From a virus: a stretch of DNA of 53,337 nucleotides. The notes under the pieces were generated by a model. That model was not told the DNA's origin. It was given only the letters and a program-made list of their open reading frames with translations, and ran no database searches. This document shows, piece after piece, positions 22,944-31,780 of this stretch. Position 1 is the first letter of the stretch. Every line of letters starts with the position of its first letter. The translations under genes were made by a program, and so were the position numbers. The stretch covers positions 1-53,337 of the IMG/VR virus record IMGVR_UViG_3300029327_000043; one strand, written 5' to 3'.

Positions 22944-23189
22944 ATGTCAGAGATCACAGCAGCAGAACAGATCCGACTGAATCTGCTTTCAACCCTGAAC
23001 TACGACACCGCGGCAGCTGCTAAGGCGATTGAGTTCGTCCAGAATAGCCAGCTCAAATACCAGCTGTTTATCCAGCAGTACAGTCGCGTAACAACTGAAT
23101 CAGAAGTGGTGGCGCGGACCATCAAGGCGGTTCAGGAGTCGGCGGAAGCGTTAGCGCTGTTCGATCCAGCTCCTGAGCAGTCCAGTTAA
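22944..23189 (+). CDS. 81-aa phage protein
   Basis: MSEITAAEQIRLNLLSTLNYDTAAAAKAIEFVQNSQ... is an acidic, mostly helical protein preceded by AGAGGTAAC. I recall close relatives between lysis and packaging genes of Klebsiella prophages; function unknown. Confidence 0.72.
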   Translation: MSEITAAEQIRLNLLSTLNYDTAAAAKAIEFVQNSQLKYQLFIQQYSRVTTESEVVARTIKAVQESAEALALFDPAPEQSS

Positions 23190-23255
23190 CTTTCCAGCAG
23201 GCATTCATAGAGTACCTGTGATAACGTTATTTCTTCATTTAACGAGGAATAAATA

Positions 23256-23465
23256 ATGAGTAAAATTTGGGTAAAAGAAATATCCCACCCTGGTGGAACG
23301 GCAACATTTCAAGCAAAAGAGATCCCGCTCGGGGCTTGGGTTGATGTTTATATCAGGGCTGGAAGCAGTGCCGCGGACATAGACGATTATAATCAACGAG
23401 TAATAGACTGGAAGGATCAAAAAACAAAAGAAGGCTTTGAAATAATAGAAGTTCCGGATCATTAA
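23256..23465 (+). CDS. 69-aa small phage protein
   Basis: MSKIWVKEISHPGGTATFQAKEIPLGAWVDVYIRAG... mixed beta/alpha character, preceded by CGAGGAATAA and followed by a terminator. No family recognised; the signals on both sides suggest an independently expressed moron. Confidence 0.65.
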   Translation: MSKIWVKEISHPGGTATFQAKEIPLGAWVDVYIRAGSSAADIDDYNQRVIDWKDQKTKEGFEIIEVPDH

Positions 23466-23487
23466 TAAGTTATATGAATTTTACAGC

Positions 23488-23512
23488 AGCCTCGCAATTG
23501 CGGGGCTTTTTA
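23488..23512 (+). terminator. Terminator
   Basis: AGCCTCGC-AATT-GCGGGGCT (one G-T pair) followed by TTTT, 20 bases after the 69-aa gene. Confidence 0.72.
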
Positions 23513-23633
23513 ATGCGCATCGCCCGCGCCCATCAAAGAAAGTCTGTCAGTAGTGAGCTTGGGTAATGCCGTTAGGTAGCCTTTATCTCAGGCGGCCTTG
23601 TCACGTTACAGGCTCACACCTAAAGGTGGTTCC

Positions 23634-24020
23634 ATGAGCAACACGGCAAATGAACTATCAGGCGCAGTTAAAGATGTTCTGCATGCGCTTTTCTTCCGTG
23701 GTGCGCTGGAGTCCGGCTACCAACCTTCTAAATCAGTCGCTACTCAATTAATGGCTGCTGGTCGGGCAGATACCAGGACGTTACGTGCCCTGCATCGAAC
23801 TGAGAACCACTTTACCTTTCTGACAAAAGAAGGGCAGGAATGCGCAATCCGTTATTTTGTAAATTCTGATAATTGCATTCAGCGCAATATATCTGAAAAC
23901 CCCATTGTCATCGTAGCTAAATTCAATACAGCGCCGAGCCCCGATCAGATTGAAGCTATAAGAAAGACTGTTGAAAAAGCCATGGTTCAGACCCAGGCAC
24001 ATCTGAGACGCATCTTATAG
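23634..24020 (+). CDS. 128-aa uncharacterised late protein
   Basis: MSNTANELSGAVKDVLHALFFRGALESGYQPSKSVATQL... starts at 23634 behind AAGGTGG. The N-terminal half looks like a winged-helix or antirepressor-type fragment (TRTLRALHRTENHFTFLTKEGQE); the C-terminal half is helical. It ends eight bases before the HNH gene, so likely belongs to the packaging operon. Confidence 0.6.
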   Translation: MSNTANELSGAVKDVLHALFFRGALESGYQPSKSVATQLMAAGRADTRTLRALHRTENHFTFLTKEGQECAIRYFVNSDNCIQRNISENPIVIVAKFNTAPSPDQIEAIRKTVEKAMVQTQAHLRRIL

Positions 24021-24028
24021 GTGATATC

Positions 24029-24370
24029 ATGAACAAAGATCCCCGCATCTACGGCAGCAAGTGGGACCGTGAGCGTCTTATCTTCCTTCGTGCGCACCCC
24101 TTGTGCGTCATGTGCCAGGAGCAAAGCAGGGTGACAGCGGCAACGGTGGTTGACCACATCATCCCGCACAAACTGAAAGAGGCTCTGCGCTCTGGTGACT
24201 GCCAGGCAATCGCGAAGGCACAAAAACTTTTCTGGAGCCGGAAGAACTGGCAAGGGCTGTGTAAGCAGCACCACGACTCAACGAAGCAGCGGATGGAGAA
24301 GCGTGGCACCGTGATCGGCTGCGATGAAAATGGGATGCCACTCGACCCGGCTTCTCATTGGTTTAAGTGA
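24029..24370 (+). CDS. HNH endonuclease of the packaging module
   Basis: The 113-aa product has CVMCQEQ, the catalytic VVDHIIPHK and CKQHHDSTKQ, the HNH pattern with a zinc-binding CxxC. HK97-like phages carry such an HNH protein next to the terminase, where it is needed for specific cos cleavage. It lies directly upstream of the probable cos region. Confidence 0.92.
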   Translation: MNKDPRIYGSKWDRERLIFLRAHPLCVMCQEQSRVTAATVVDHIIPHKLKEALRSGDCQAIAKAQKLFWSRKNWQGLCKQHHDSTKQRMEKRGTVIGCDENGMPLDPASHWFK

Positions 24371-24551
24371 TAACTATTATCAATATACCTCAAAGTGATT
24401 GTCATTTGAAATCATTAGCATTCAAATGATATCGATTCTCATCTGAGGGGGATGGGCGGGTCAAAAGTTCAGAACCTCGAACCCAAATGACCGCCGCCAG
24501 TCCTTTTTGTGCACAACCGCGAAATGAAAAGTTTTTTTCCGGGAGGTTCCG
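24371..24551. other. Probable cos/packaging region
   Basis: The gene-free gap between HNH and terminase holds a palindrome TGATAA-CTA-TTATCA (24368-24382), a 9-bp inverted repeat TCATTTGAA/TTCAAATGA (24402-24410/24421-24429) and a GC-rich block (GGGGGATGGGCGGGTC near 24447). HK97-type phages have cos here. I cannot identify the nick sites. Confidence 0.4.
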
Positions 24552-25016
24552 ATGGCAGGACGACGCCCGAAACCGACCCACCTCAAAGTGGTTACCGGCA
24601 ACCCGGGCAAACGAAAACTCAACGATAAAGAACCCACGCCAGCTAAAGAAATTCCAAGCCCCCCAGCTCATCTTACCGACTGGGGTAAGGTGGCATGGGG
24701 TCGGCTGACTGTGCTTCTCGATGGTATGGGTGTTCTCACCGTTGCAGATACTTTGGCTCTTGAAAGGCTTTGCGATATTTATGCCGATATCCTGCAACTG
24801 CGCGACACCATCGCTGTAGAGGGCAGAACTTATACCGTCCAGACCGAGGGTGGTTTTCTGATAAAGGCCAACCCGGCAGTTTCAATGCTGGCTGATGCTG
24901 ACCGTCGTTTTAAAAGTTACCTGGTTGAATTCGGTCTGACACCAGCGGCAAGGACGAAGGTGAAAGTGAATGGCGAAACCCCCGAAGAAGACACGCTCGA
25001 CAAGTTCTTCGGTTGA
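24552..25016 (+). CDS. Terminase small subunit (P27 family)
   Basis: The 154-aa product starts MAGRRPKPTHLKVVTGNPGKRKLND and contains LTDWGKVAWGRL and TLALERLCDIYADI, diagnostic of P27-type small terminases. It recognises the packaging site and activates the large subunit. GGGAGG precedes the ATG. It overlaps the large subunit by 47 bases. Confidence 0.93.
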   Translation: MAGRRPKPTHLKVVTGNPGKRKLNDKEPTPAKEIPSPPAHLTDWGKVAWGRLTVLLDGMGVLTVADTLALERLCDIYADILQLRDTIAVEGRTYTVQTEGGFLIKANPAVSMLADADRRFKSYLVEFGLTPAARTKVKVNGETPEEDTLDKFFG

Positions 25017-26706
25017 TCCGGCAACGCAGTATGCAAAGGATGTAACCTCTGGAAAAGAACTGGCCGGTCCTGACATTCGAAATGCCTGCCAGAGACACCT
25101 CAGGGATCTTGAATCTTGCCATGCACGAGGGCTCCATTGGGATGTTGAGGCAGCACAGCGCTCCATTGATTATTTTGCGAAAGTCCTCAAGCTTAACGGG
25201 GGCGATTTTGAAGGTGCGCCTTTTGTTCTGCTTCCATGGCAGTGTTTCATCGTCGGTTCGATTTTTGGCTGGAAAAATGCCAGAGGTTTTCGCCGGTTTC
25301 GAATGGTTTACGTGGAATCAGGAAAAGGATCTGGCAAATCCCCCCTTTCTGCCGGGATAGGTCTTTACTGTCTCACTGCAGATAAAGAACCTCGTGCTGA
25401 AGTTTATGCTGCTGCAACGAAAAAAGACCAGGCAATGGTCCTCTTTCGTGATGCGGTGGCGATGGTCGATCAGTCTCCGGCTCTTTCCGCACGCATACAG
25501 AAATCTGGCGGCGCCGGAAAAGAGTGGAACCTGGCTTTTCTTCAGGCTGGTTCATTCTTTCGCCCAATTAGTTCAGATGACGGACAGTCGGGTCCACGAC
25601 CACATTGCGCTCTTATTGATGAAGTTCACGAGCATAAAAGCAATCAGATTGTTGAAATGATGCGCGCCGGCACTAAAGGTCGCCGGCAGGCACTCATTTT
25701 TATGATCACCAACAGTGGACACGATAAAACCAGCGTCTGCTATGACTATCACGAATACGGTAGAAAGGTATCTGCCGGTTCGATAGAAGATGACAGTTTT
25801 TTCGCCTTTATTTGTTCACTGGATGAAGGTGACGATCCTTTCAAGGATGAGTCCTGCTGGAAAAAGGCTAACCCCTCGTTGGGTCACACGTTTGAAGAAA
25901 GCTATCTTCGTGAGCAGGTGACTCAGGCCCGGGGAATGCCTTCAAAAGAAAGTATTGTCAGGCGTCTCAACTTCTGTCAGTGGGTTGACGCGGCTAACCC
26001 GTGGATGAGCAGTGATGTCTGGATGGGATGTGAGGAAAACTTTGACCCAGATGAGCTGGAGGGTGAGGAATGCTACGGTGGCCTGGACTTGTCCGGATCC
26101 CGTGATTTGACTGCCCTGGCGCTGTTTTTTCCAAAAAAACGCAAGTTGCTGGTGGAGTTCTGGACACCCAAAGATACCTTGCTCGAACGGGCTAAAACGG
26201 ACCGGGTGCCTTATGACGCCTGGGAGCGCGATGGTCACATCCACACTACGCCAGGCAAAGCGGTGAAATACGGCTTTGTTGCCCAGCGTATTGCCGATCT
26301 GACGGAGAAGTTTGATATCAAGGCCATCGCCTTCGACCAGTATCGCATTAAATATCTTGAGCCGGAGCTTGAGGAAGCATCTGTTTCTGTTCCCTTAATC
26401 CCTCATGGGCAAGGTTTTTACAAAGCGAAAGATTCCGGGCTGTGGATGCCTCACTCCATCGAATTGTTTGAAGAGTTGCTTGATGACAGCGTCATTATCA
26501 TCAGGACGAACCCTTGTCTTCGCTGGAATGCGGCTTCAGCAGTGACGGAGGCTGATCAGAAAGAAAACCGAATTTTTGCCAAGAAAAAAAGTACCGGGCG
26601 TATCGACGGCATTGTGGCGGGCGCTATGGCAATCGGTGCCTCCGAAGGCTATGAGGATGATTCTGGCGATATCGACGACTTTTTCAGTAATCCCATCATT
26701 GTGTGA
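24970..26706 (+). CDS. Terminase large subunit
   Basis: The 578-aa product has Walker A ESGKGSGKS (116-124), Walker B HCALIDEVHE (D217, E218) and a C-terminal nuclease region starting GGLDLSGSRDLTALALF (about 370). It is the ATPase that pumps DNA into proheads and the nuclease that cuts concatemers. Length is typical of HK97-type terminases. Confidence 0.95.
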   Translation: MAKPPKKTRSTSSSVDPATQYAKDVTSGKELAGPDIRNACQRHLRDLESCHARGLHWDVEAAQRSIDYFAKVLKLNGGDFEGAPFVLLPWQCFIVGSIFGWKNARGFRRFRMVYVESGKGSGKSPLSAGIGLYCLTADKEPRAEVYAAATKKDQAMVLFRDAVAMVDQSPALSARIQKSGGAGKEWNLAFLQAGSFFRPISSDDGQSGPRPHCALIDEVHEHKSNQIVEMMRAGTKGRRQALIFMITNSGHDKTSVCYDYHEYGRKVSAGSIEDDSFFAFICSLDEGDDPFKDESCWKKANPSLGHTFEESYLREQVTQARGMPSKESIVRRLNFCQWVDAANPWMSSDVWMGCEENFDPDELEGEECYGGLDLSGSRDLTALALFFPKKRKLLVEFWTPKDTLLERAKTDRVPYDAWERDGHIHTTPGKAVKYGFVAQRIADLTEKFDIKAIAFDQYRIKYLEPELEEASVSVPLIPHGQGFYKAKDSGLWMPHSIELFEELLDDSVIIIRTNPCLRWNAASAVTEADQKENRIFAKKKSTGRIDGIVAGAMAIGASEGYEDDSGDIDDFFSNPIIV

Positions 26707-26712
26707 GTCACC

Positions 26713-28032
26713 ATGAATAAAGAGAAGAAGCCAGGCCGGATAAAAAGCGTCGTTCGCCGGTGGCTCGGCGTACCCATCTCCCTTACCGACGGTGAATACT
26801 GGGCTGCTTATGGTGGTGGGCAGTCCGCAGCAGGGAAATCCGTTACGGTTGATAAAGCCCTGCAGTTATCGGCAGTCTGGTCGTGTGTAAGGCTGTTATC
26901 CGAAACCATCGCGACGTTGCCTGTTGGTTTTTACGAAAAAACGGCTGACGGTCGCCAGAATGCAAATGATCACCCGCTTTATGAGCTCCTCCATAATCAA
27001 CCCAATGCTGATATGACGGCAGTGGAGTTCTGGGAAATGATCATGGCCAGCCTGCTTTTGTGGGGGAATGCTTATGCAGAAATCGATCGAACCGGAAAGC
27101 GTATTACCTCGCTGGTTCCTCTCAGGCCAGAAAGGATGAAGATTGATTTAAGCAAGAGCGGAGATCCAATTTATACCTACCGTGACTGGCCTTCAGGTAC
27201 ATCCCGAAACATTGATGAACGGGACATCATGCACATCCGTGCGTTCAGCACCAATGGTGTCATGGGGCTGTCACCTGTCAGTTATGCCCGACAGACACTT
27301 GGCCTGGCAATGGCAACAGACGAAGCCAGCGCCAAAGTTTTTAAAAACGGTATGCGGCCCAGCGGCGTTCTCTCAATGGATCAGATCCTGAAAAAAGAGC
27401 AGCGCAATGAAGTACGTGAAAGCATGGTTGAACAATTTTCTGGATCCATGAATACCGGGAAAATGATGGTTCTTGAGGCGGGAATGAAGTTTCAGCCTGT
27501 TGACCTCAACCCGGAAGATGCCCAGATGCTGCAGTCCAGAGCCTTCAATATCGAAGAGATTTGTCGGTGGTTCAGAGTATGGCCGGGGTTGATTGGACAT
27601 ACCGCCCAGGGGCAGACGATGTGGGGAAGTGGCGTCGAACAGATGCTGATTGGCTTTTTAACGTTTTCACTTCGTCCATGGCTGACCCGTATTGAGCAGG
27701 CGATTCGTAAAAGTCTCCTGGCTCCGGGAGAAAGAAATAAGTACTTCGCAGAGTTTTCCATCGAAGGTCTCTTACGTGCTGACAGCGCCGCCCGTGCAGC
27801 TTTTTACTCAACGATGACCCAGAACGGTCTGATGACCCGCAATGAAGCACGGCAAAAAGAAAACCTTCAGCCAAAACCTGGCGCTGACCAACTAACCGTT
27901 CAATCCAACCTGCTGCCGATAGATCAGCTTGGCAAGTCCAGCGACAGTGAATCAGCCAAAAACGCACTTCGGGAATGGCTTGGCATTAAATCAGAGGAGA
28001 CGCCGGAATGTACCGGAAAAACGCAGCCATGA
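26713..28032 (+). CDS. Portal protein (HK97 family)
   Basis: The 439-aa product contains ALQLSAVWSCVRLLSETIATLPVG, DHPLYELLHNQPN and SPVSYARQTLGLA, hallmarks of the HK97 gp3 portal. It forms the dodecameric ring at the capsid vertex. It follows TerL by six bases and overlaps the protease gene by 25. Confidence 0.95.
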   Translation: MNKEKKPGRIKSVVRRWLGVPISLTDGEYWAAYGGGQSAAGKSVTVDKALQLSAVWSCVRLLSETIATLPVGFYEKTADGRQNANDHPLYELLHNQPNADMTAVEFWEMIMASLLLWGNAYAEIDRTGKRITSLVPLRPERMKIDLSKSGDPIYTYRDWPSGTSRNIDERDIMHIRAFSTNGVMGLSPVSYARQTLGLAMATDEASAKVFKNGMRPSGVLSMDQILKKEQRNEVRESMVEQFSGSMNTGKMMVLEAGMKFQPVDLNPEDAQMLQSRAFNIEEICRWFRVWPGLIGHTAQGQTMWGSGVEQMLIGFLTFSLRPWLTRIEQAIRKSLLAPGERNKYFAEFSIEGLLRADSAARAAFYSTMTQNGLMTRNEARQKENLQPKPGADQLTVQSNLLPIDQLGKSSDSESAKNALREWLGIKSEETPECTGKTQP

Positions 28033-28715
28033 AAGTAAAGGCATTCGACTTCGATATTAAGGCTGTCAACGATGACGGCCTTTTTTCTGGATACGGTTCT
28101 GTCTTCGATGTGGTGGATAGCTACAACGAAATCGTGGCGCCGGGCGCATTTCTCGAAAGCATCGAGGAAACGCGGGCTAAGGGGAGGACGTTCCCTGTTC
28201 TCTGGCAGCATCGCACCGGTGAACCCATCGGGAACTGGGATATCTCAACCCTGAAAGAAGATAAGCATGGGCTTTTTGGTGAAGGCGCTTTGTGGCTGGA
28301 CGACGCCGCCTACGCCAAAACTGCATGGAGAGGCATGAAAACCCGTGCCATTACGGGCCTTTCCATTGGCTATTACGTTCGGGAATCGAATTACGATGAG
28401 AAAACCCGGATCCGCACATTAACGAAGCTCGACCTGGTTGAAATCTCCATCGTTACAGTACCAGCCAACGACGATGCCCGCATCGACGTCATTAAGTCGA
28501 AATTGTCACACGGTGATCTTCCTTCCTTACCTGAATTTGAGAAGTTCCTGCGAGAGGCAGGTTTCTCGAAAAGTCAGTCCGCTGCGGTCGCCTCCCGCGG
28601 ACTGTCCTATCTGCTTGACCGGAGTGAGTCCGGGGGCGAAGACGGCGAAACCAAAGCGGCTATTGCGGCGATGCGCCAGCAACTGAGCCAGTTTTCTCTC
28701 CCAAAAATTCTCTAA
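28008..28715 (+). CDS. Prohead maturation protease
   Basis: The 235-aa product shows FSGYGSVFDVVDSYNEIVAPGAF, FPVLWQHRTGEPIG and GLSIGYYV, the U35 (HK97 gp4) family with the catalytic His in WQH and Ser in LSIG. It removes the scaffolding-like delta domain of the capsid protein. AGGAGACGCCGGA precedes the ATG. Confidence 0.94.
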   Translation: MYRKNAAMKVKAFDFDIKAVNDDGLFSGYGSVFDVVDSYNEIVAPGAFLESIEETRAKGRTFPVLWQHRTGEPIGNWDISTLKEDKHGLFGEGALWLDDAAYAKTAWRGMKTRAITGLSIGYYVRESNYDEKTRIRTLTKLDLVEISIVTVPANDDARIDVIKSKLSHGDLPSLPEFEKFLREAGFSKSQSAAVASRGLSYLLDRSESGGEDGETKAAIAAMRQQLSQFSLPKIL

Positions 28716-28724
28716 GGGATTTAT

Positions 28725-29945
28725 ATGTACCAGAAAAAATCGGCTGATGATCAGCCACAAAGTATTGGCGAAATCTCTAATCAGCTCACCATGGTGATTG
28801 ATCAGGTCAAAAACTTTGGCGAAGACGTGAAGAAAAAAATGGAGGCAGGAGAAACCGTTTCGATGGAACTGAAACAACGAACGGACGAGAGCCTTAATCA
28901 GATGAACGAGCTGAAAGAACGTCTCACTGAGCTGGAGCAAAAAGGTGCACGCCGCCCGAACGATGCACCTGCACAGCGAAAATCGCTCGGTGAGCTGGTG
29001 GTCGAAAGTGAAGAGTTCAAAGGTATGGACAGTTCGGCCCGTAAGAGCATCCGCGTCAAACTGGAACAGAAAGATATTATGAACGTGCCGGCCACTACGG
29101 GCACTGGCGCGAGCCCAACCAACAGCCTGGTGGTCTCCGATCGTGTTCAGGGCATTATAGCCCCGCCGGAACGTACTCTGACCATCCGTAATCTGCTTAT
29201 CCCCGGCACTACCGCATCTAACGGTATTGAATTCGTTCAGGAAACGGGGTTTACCAATAATGCTGCAGCTGTGGCGGAAGGTGCCCTGAAACCAAAATCT
29301 GACATTCGGTTTGATCTGAAAAGTGCGCCGGTTCGTACTATTGCGCATTACTTTAAAGCATCCCGTCAGATCCTGGACGATGCGCCCGGTCTGGCCAGCT
29401 ATATCAATGGCCGCGCTCAGTATGGTCTTCGTTTCAAAGAAGAGCAGCAACTGCTGAGCGGCGATGGCACCGGCGCGAATATCCTCGGTATTCTGCCGCA
29501 GGCAACAGAATTTGCACCAGCCCTAACCCTGTCCAATGCCACGCCGATCGACCGTCTTCGCCTGGCTGTTCTGCAGGCCGTTCTTGCGGAATATCCGGCG
29601 TCTGGTTTTGTCCTGAACCCGATTGACTGGGCAGGCATCGAGCTGACCAAAGATAACGAAGGTCGCTATATCATCGCGCAGCCGGTCAATGGTGGTGTTC
29701 CTCGTATCTGGGGTCTCCCTGTTGTGGAAACACAGGCCATGGCGCAGAACAACTTCCTGACTGGTGCCTTCAACATGGCTGCGCAAATCTTCGACCGCAT
29801 GGATATCGAAGTGCTGCTCTCCACTGAGAACGAAGATGACTTTATTAAAAACATGGTCACCATTCGTGCGGAAGAGCGTCTGGCGTTAGCGGTTTATCGT
29901 CCGGAAGCATTTGTCACCGGTACTGTAACCGCTTCTGGCGGCTGA
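28725..29945 (+). CDS. Major capsid protein (HK97 gp5-like)
   Basis: The 406-aa product has a coiled delta domain (about 1-115) and an HK97 fold. Comparing with gp5 from memory, the cross-linking lysine K169 corresponds to K189 (EGALKP), N356 to N376 (FIKNM) and the catalytic E363 to E383 (AEERLAL), all offset by 20. The capsid is therefore likely to form covalent chainmail. It is the first structural gene after the protease, and a hairpin follows it. Confidence 0.95.
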   Translation: MYQKKSADDQPQSIGEISNQLTMVIDQVKNFGEDVKKKMEAGETVSMELKQRTDESLNQMNELKERLTELEQKGARRPNDAPAQRKSLGELVVESEEFKGMDSSARKSIRVKLEQKDIMNVPATTGTGASPTNSLVVSDRVQGIIAPPERTLTIRNLLIPGTTASNGIEFVQETGFTNNAAAVAEGALKPKSDIRFDLKSAPVRTIAHYFKASRQILDDAPGLASYINGRAQYGLRFKEEQQLLSGDGTGANILGILPQATEFAPALTLSNATPIDRLRLAVLQAVLAEYPASGFVLNPIDWAGIELTKDNEGRYIIAQPVNGGVPRIWGLPVVETQAMAQNNFLTGAFNMAAQIFDRMDIEVLLSTENEDDFIKNMVTIRAEERLALAVYRPEAFVTGTVTASGG

Positions 29946-29951
29946 CAATTC

Positions 29952-29970
29952 AGGGCCGCTTAGCGGCCCT
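29952..29970 (+). terminator. Hairpin after the capsid gene
   Basis: AGGGCCGC-TTA-GCGGCCCT followed by CTCTTTCT. It is a partial terminator or an mRNA-stabilising hairpin that keeps capsid transcript in excess over downstream genes. Confidence 0.6.
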
Positions 29971-29990
29971 CTCTTTCTGAGGAGATAGTG

Positions 29991-30245
29991 ATGGCCAGAA
30001 AAAATGTGGCTGAACCGTCTGTATCCGACGGCATAAATGCGGCGCCAGAACCCACAGAGTCCGGGACTATTCAGGTTCAGCCTGTCCGGCGTTTTATGGA
30101 TGGCGACATTTTCAGGACGCCAGCTGATGATCCGTTTCACGTCTCTCGCTTACGTGCTGCCGAGCTCAAAGGTAACGGGCTGGTGACCATAGTTGGTGAA
30201 GTCCCTGATAACAAAATGAACCGCGCCCCCGAAACCAAAGGGTAA
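29991..30245 (+). CDS. 84-aa protein between capsid and connector
   Basis: MARKNVAEPSVSDGINAAPEP...RRFMDGDIFRTPADDPFHVSRLRAAELKGNGLVTIVGE. It has a disordered N-terminus and a small basic C-terminal domain. GAGGAGA precedes the ATG at 29991. Relatives occur at this position in HK97-like phages; a minor head or joining role is inferred. Confidence 0.7.
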   Translation: MARKNVAEPSVSDGINAAPEPTESGTIQVQPVRRFMDGDIFRTPADDPFHVSRLRAAELKGNGLVTIVGEVPDNKMNRAPETKG

Positions 30246-30250
30246 TGGTT

Positions 30251-30583
30251 ATGACGGTAATCAATACTGAAACAGCCATGGAACATCTCAGGCTGGATGA
30301 TGAAATCGATAAAACGATGGTGGAGGGGTATCTCGCCGCTGCGGAGGATGCTGCAATGCAGTTTCTCAACCGACGCTTTTTCGCTGACCAGGCTGCTCTG
30401 GATAGTGCTGTTGAGAATGAAAGCGCTGGCGATCGTCCTCTTATCATCACGCCCTCCATTCAGAGCGCGGTTCTTCTTATCGTGGGCTGGTTGTATGAAA
30501 ACCGCGGGGATGATCTGAGTCCTGATATTCCAGGACCCGCACGCTGGTTGCTGAATCCCTGGCGAATTCAAATGGGTGTTTAG
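30251..30583 (+). CDS. Head-tail connector (HK97 gp6-like)
   Basis: The 110-aa product has the helical pattern of the gp6/phage-connector family: AMEHLRLDDEID, VEGYLAAAEDAAMQFLNR and a QSAVLLIVGWLYENRG helix. It forms a ring below the portal. ATG 30251 gives suitable ribosome-site spacing; 30245 is the alternative. Confidence 0.88.
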   Translation: MTVINTETAMEHLRLDDEIDKTMVEGYLAAAEDAAMQFLNRRFFADQAALDSAVENESAGDRPLIITPSIQSAVLLIVGWLYENRGDDLSPDIPGPARWLLNPWRIQMGV

Positions 30584-30595
30584 CCGGAGGGGATG

Positions 30596-30934
30596 ATGAA
30601 AATTGGACCAATGCGGCATCGGATCACCATCCGTAATTTTATTACTACACGAACACCGAGTGGTCAGCCAACAGAAGAGTGGTCTGACAGCGCCACTATC
30701 TGGGCAGAGGTTAAGGGAATCAGTGGGCGAGAGAGCCTGACAGCAGGAGCAGAAAGGGCGGATGCTACCATTCGTGTATGGGTTCGATATCGCAAAGATA
30801 TTTCGGCATCATCGCGGCTTCTTGTCCTGAATGGCCCCTACAAAGGAGTGACATTGAATGTCACCGGGCCTCCGGTGCCAGATAGCAAAGGTACCCGGCT
30901 GGAAATTCTTTGCAAACAGGGGACCGAAAAATGA
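30596..30934 (+). CDS. Head closure / head-tail joining protein
   Basis: The 112-aa product (MRHRITIRNFITTRTPSGQPTEEWSD... start MKIGP) is the SPP1 gp16/HK97 gp7-like joining family. GGAGG lies five bases before the ATG at 30596; the ATG three bases upstream is too close. It stops within the next start (ATGA). Confidence 0.88.
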   Translation: MKIGPMRHRITIRNFITTRTPSGQPTEEWSDSATIWAEVKGISGRESLTAGAERADATIRVWVRYRKDISASSRLLVLNGPYKGVTLNVTGPPVPDSKGTRLEILCKQGTEK

Positions 30935-31380
30935 TTGATGTGAATCTGGATTTTTCCGGGCTGCAGGATATCGCCCGCGATCTGCAAACGCTCAGCAAGG
31001 CCGAAAATAATAAAGTTCTCCGGGATTCGACCCGTGCTGGCGCCGAATTGCTCCGCGAGGAGGTTATTGATCGCGCTCCTGAGAAATCCGGAAAACTGAA
31101 GAAAAACGTTGTTGTTGTCACCCAGAAAAGCCACCGTCGCGGTGAAATTTCATCGGGGGTGCATATTCGTGGCGTTAACCCACGAACGGGGAACAGCGAC
31201 AACACCATGAAGGCCAGCAACAAGCGGAATGCGTTTTACTGGCGCTTTGTGGAGCTGGGAACATCTACGGCGCCAGCACATCCGTTTGTTCGTCCTGCCT
31301 TTGATACCCGCATGGAAGAGGCTGCGCAGGTGGCGATGCAGCGGATGAATCAGGCTATCGATGAGGTGCTGGCTAAATGA
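30931..31380 (+). CDS. HK97 gp10-like tail component
   Basis: The 149-aa product has RAGAELLREEVIDRAPEKSGKLKKN, FVELGTSTAPAHPFVRPAF, diagnostic of gp10 family proteins that finish the tail before joining. Overlaps neighbours on both sides by four bases. Confidence 0.9.
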   Translation: MIDVNLDFSGLQDIARDLQTLSKAENNKVLRDSTRAGAELLREEVIDRAPEKSGKLKKNVVVVTQKSHRRGEISSGVHIRGVNPRTGNSDNTMKASNKRNAFYWRFVELGTSTAPAHPFVRPAFDTRMEEAAQVAMQRMNQAIDEVLAK

Positions 31381-31724
31381 CAGAAGATGATCTCTATGGC
31401 CTGCTGTCGCCGCTGGCAGACGGGCGGGTTTATCCGTATGTAGTATCGCTGGGCAGCGACGGCCTTCCCGATGTTCCCGCGCCTTACATCATTTTCTCGA
31501 TACCGACTGATGTTGCCGGGGATGTTTTCTGCGGCCAGGCAGAGTCGACACTGCGCATTCAGGTTGATGTATGGGCTGAAACGAATGACGAAGCCCGGGC
31601 GTTACGCCTGGATGCCCTGGCTCGCCTGCAGGTTCTTTCACCTGTCGAGGTGACAAAAATTCCTGGCTACGACACGACAACCCATCTTCATCGGGCAACC
31701 CTCGAAATAACGGTTATTGCCTGA
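31377..31724 (+). CDS. Tail completion/terminator protein (DUF3168 type)
   Basis: The 115-aa product has LYGLLSPLADGRVYPYV, PYIIFSIP and IQVDVWAET, the DUF3168/gp11-like pattern. It caps the tail tube and sets the joining interface. Confidence 0.86.
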   Translation: MTEDDLYGLLSPLADGRVYPYVVSLGSDGLPDVPAPYIIFSIPTDVAGDVFCGQAESTLRIQVDVWAETNDEARALRLDALARLQVLSPVEVTKIPGYDTTTHLHRATLEITVIA

Positions 31725-31743
31725 CAAAAACCAATCCAATCCG

Positions 31744-31763
31744 ACCGCCGCTGGCGGTTTTTT
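31744..31763 (+). terminator. Hairpin/terminator before the tail tube gene
   Basis: ACCGCC-GCT-GGCGGT followed by TTTTT. As a late gene cluster element it is presumably read through by Q-modified polymerase. Confidence 0.75.
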
Positions 31764-31780
31764 CATTTATGGAGGCTGCG

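Noticed and set aside
22753-22980. 75-codon rightward frame in the 22.4-22.9 kb gap
   Set aside because: Overlaps the start of the better supported 81-aa gene in another frame; no domain.
28527-29450. 307-codon leftward frame opposite protease and capsid
   Set aside because: Long but antisense to two well-identified structural genes; no start signals or domain.
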